64,000 nt of DNA from Legionella jordanis (GTDB lineage: Bacteria; Pseudomonadota; Gammaproteobacteria; Legionellales; Legionellaceae): contig NZ_LR134383.1 in NCBI RefSeq assembly GCF_900637635.1, positions 1,767,501 through 1,831,500 on the forward strand, given 5' to 3'. The notes under the pieces are model-generated. The model worked only from the letters and a program-made list of their open reading frames with translations, was not told the DNA's origin and searched no databases. The position numbers and the translations under genes were made by a program. This document shows positions 63,745-64,000 of the stretch, piece after piece; within the stretch, counting starts at the first letter, position 1, and each line of letters opens with the position of its first letter.

Positions 63745-64000
63745 CCATATTCCATGAACTGATAATTTAATTATAGAACTTTGTCCTTATAAATCTTGGA
63801 AGCTTCAAAGGGCCATGAAAGGCTTAGCCCCTAATGATAGGGATTGAAATCTTTATAAGGTTGAAGCAACAGACATTAACATCGAGCATACTGTAGACGA
63901 TTTTATCAAAGTAACCAACCACAGTTGCGTTTAATGGGTTTGTTGCTCACGCCTTAGAGTTCGATGCAGCAATTGGGTATAGATTGGCTCATTCCCTGCA
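63745..64000. other. Window edge without recognisable gene
   Basis: I see no convincing start, ribosome site or RNA gene in the last 256 bases. A plus-strand run near 63860-63930 (EATDINIEHTVDDFIKVTN) could be a decayed coding remnant, but there is no start codon and it is short. Confidence 0.35.

Overview
The window looks like chromosome of a Legionella species or a close relative (Gammaproteobacteria, Legionellales). The DNA is AT-rich. The housekeeping genes are gammaproteobacterial (rpsB-tsf-pyrH-frr, map-glnD, guaB-guaA-tadA, minDE, acnA, ubiG). Between them sit lone genes for eukaryote-like proteins: a RasGEF, a SET domain protein, a small GTPase and a CX5R phosphatase-like protein. That mixture is the usual sign of Dot/Icm effector genes. 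I see no rRNA, tRNA, CRISPR array, insertion sequence or prophage.

Region by region. 1-9 kb: a GT-C-like membrane protein next to the 3' stump of an RND pump gene, a small P-loop kinase, a PhyH dioxygenase, MltA, a polysaccharide deacetylase, the ribosomal oxygenase RoxA and an LprI-like secreted protein. 9-19 kb: membrane and hypothetical proteins, cyclopropane fatty acid synthase, YihY, an AI-2E-type transporter, a RasGEF candidate effector and a lone FliK-like protein. 19-27 kb: aconitase, an amino acid permease and a short PutA. 27-30.5 kb: an L,D-transpeptidase, a probable RsmY/RsmZ-type CsrA-sequestering small RNA with a LetA-like box, a ProQ/FinO protein, UbiG and a uracil-DNA-glycosylase homologue with an altered motif. 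30.5-39.5 kb: a large CX5R candidate effector, then a tightly coupled operon (M20 hydrolase, astA, astD, astB, methyltransferase) and a membrane-associated protein.

39.5-52 kb: frr, pyrH, tsf and rpsB, with an rpsB leader hairpin and an rpsB-tsf intergenic terminator; a Spy-like periplasmic protein; map-glnD; tadA, guaA and guaB; a TetR-like regulator and a tiny Cys-rich lipoprotein. 52-64 kb: minDE without minC, the SET protein, a FadE-type acyl-CoA dehydrogenase, a Ugp-like ABC operon (ugpA, ugpE, ugpC, DUF1189-like, alpha/beta hydrolase), a quinone oxidoreductase and the small GTPase with membrane helices.

Two core genes, guaA and ugpA, each carry an apparent one-base deletion in a G/C run at a Ser-Gly-Gly-Pro site. 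Both reconstruct perfectly with one added base, so base-calling error is the leading explanation. The metabolic genes (putA, the AST operon, an amino acid permease, acnA) fit an organism living on host amino acids. The sRNA, the RpoS-like promoters and the candidate effectors fit a biphasic intracellular life cycle.
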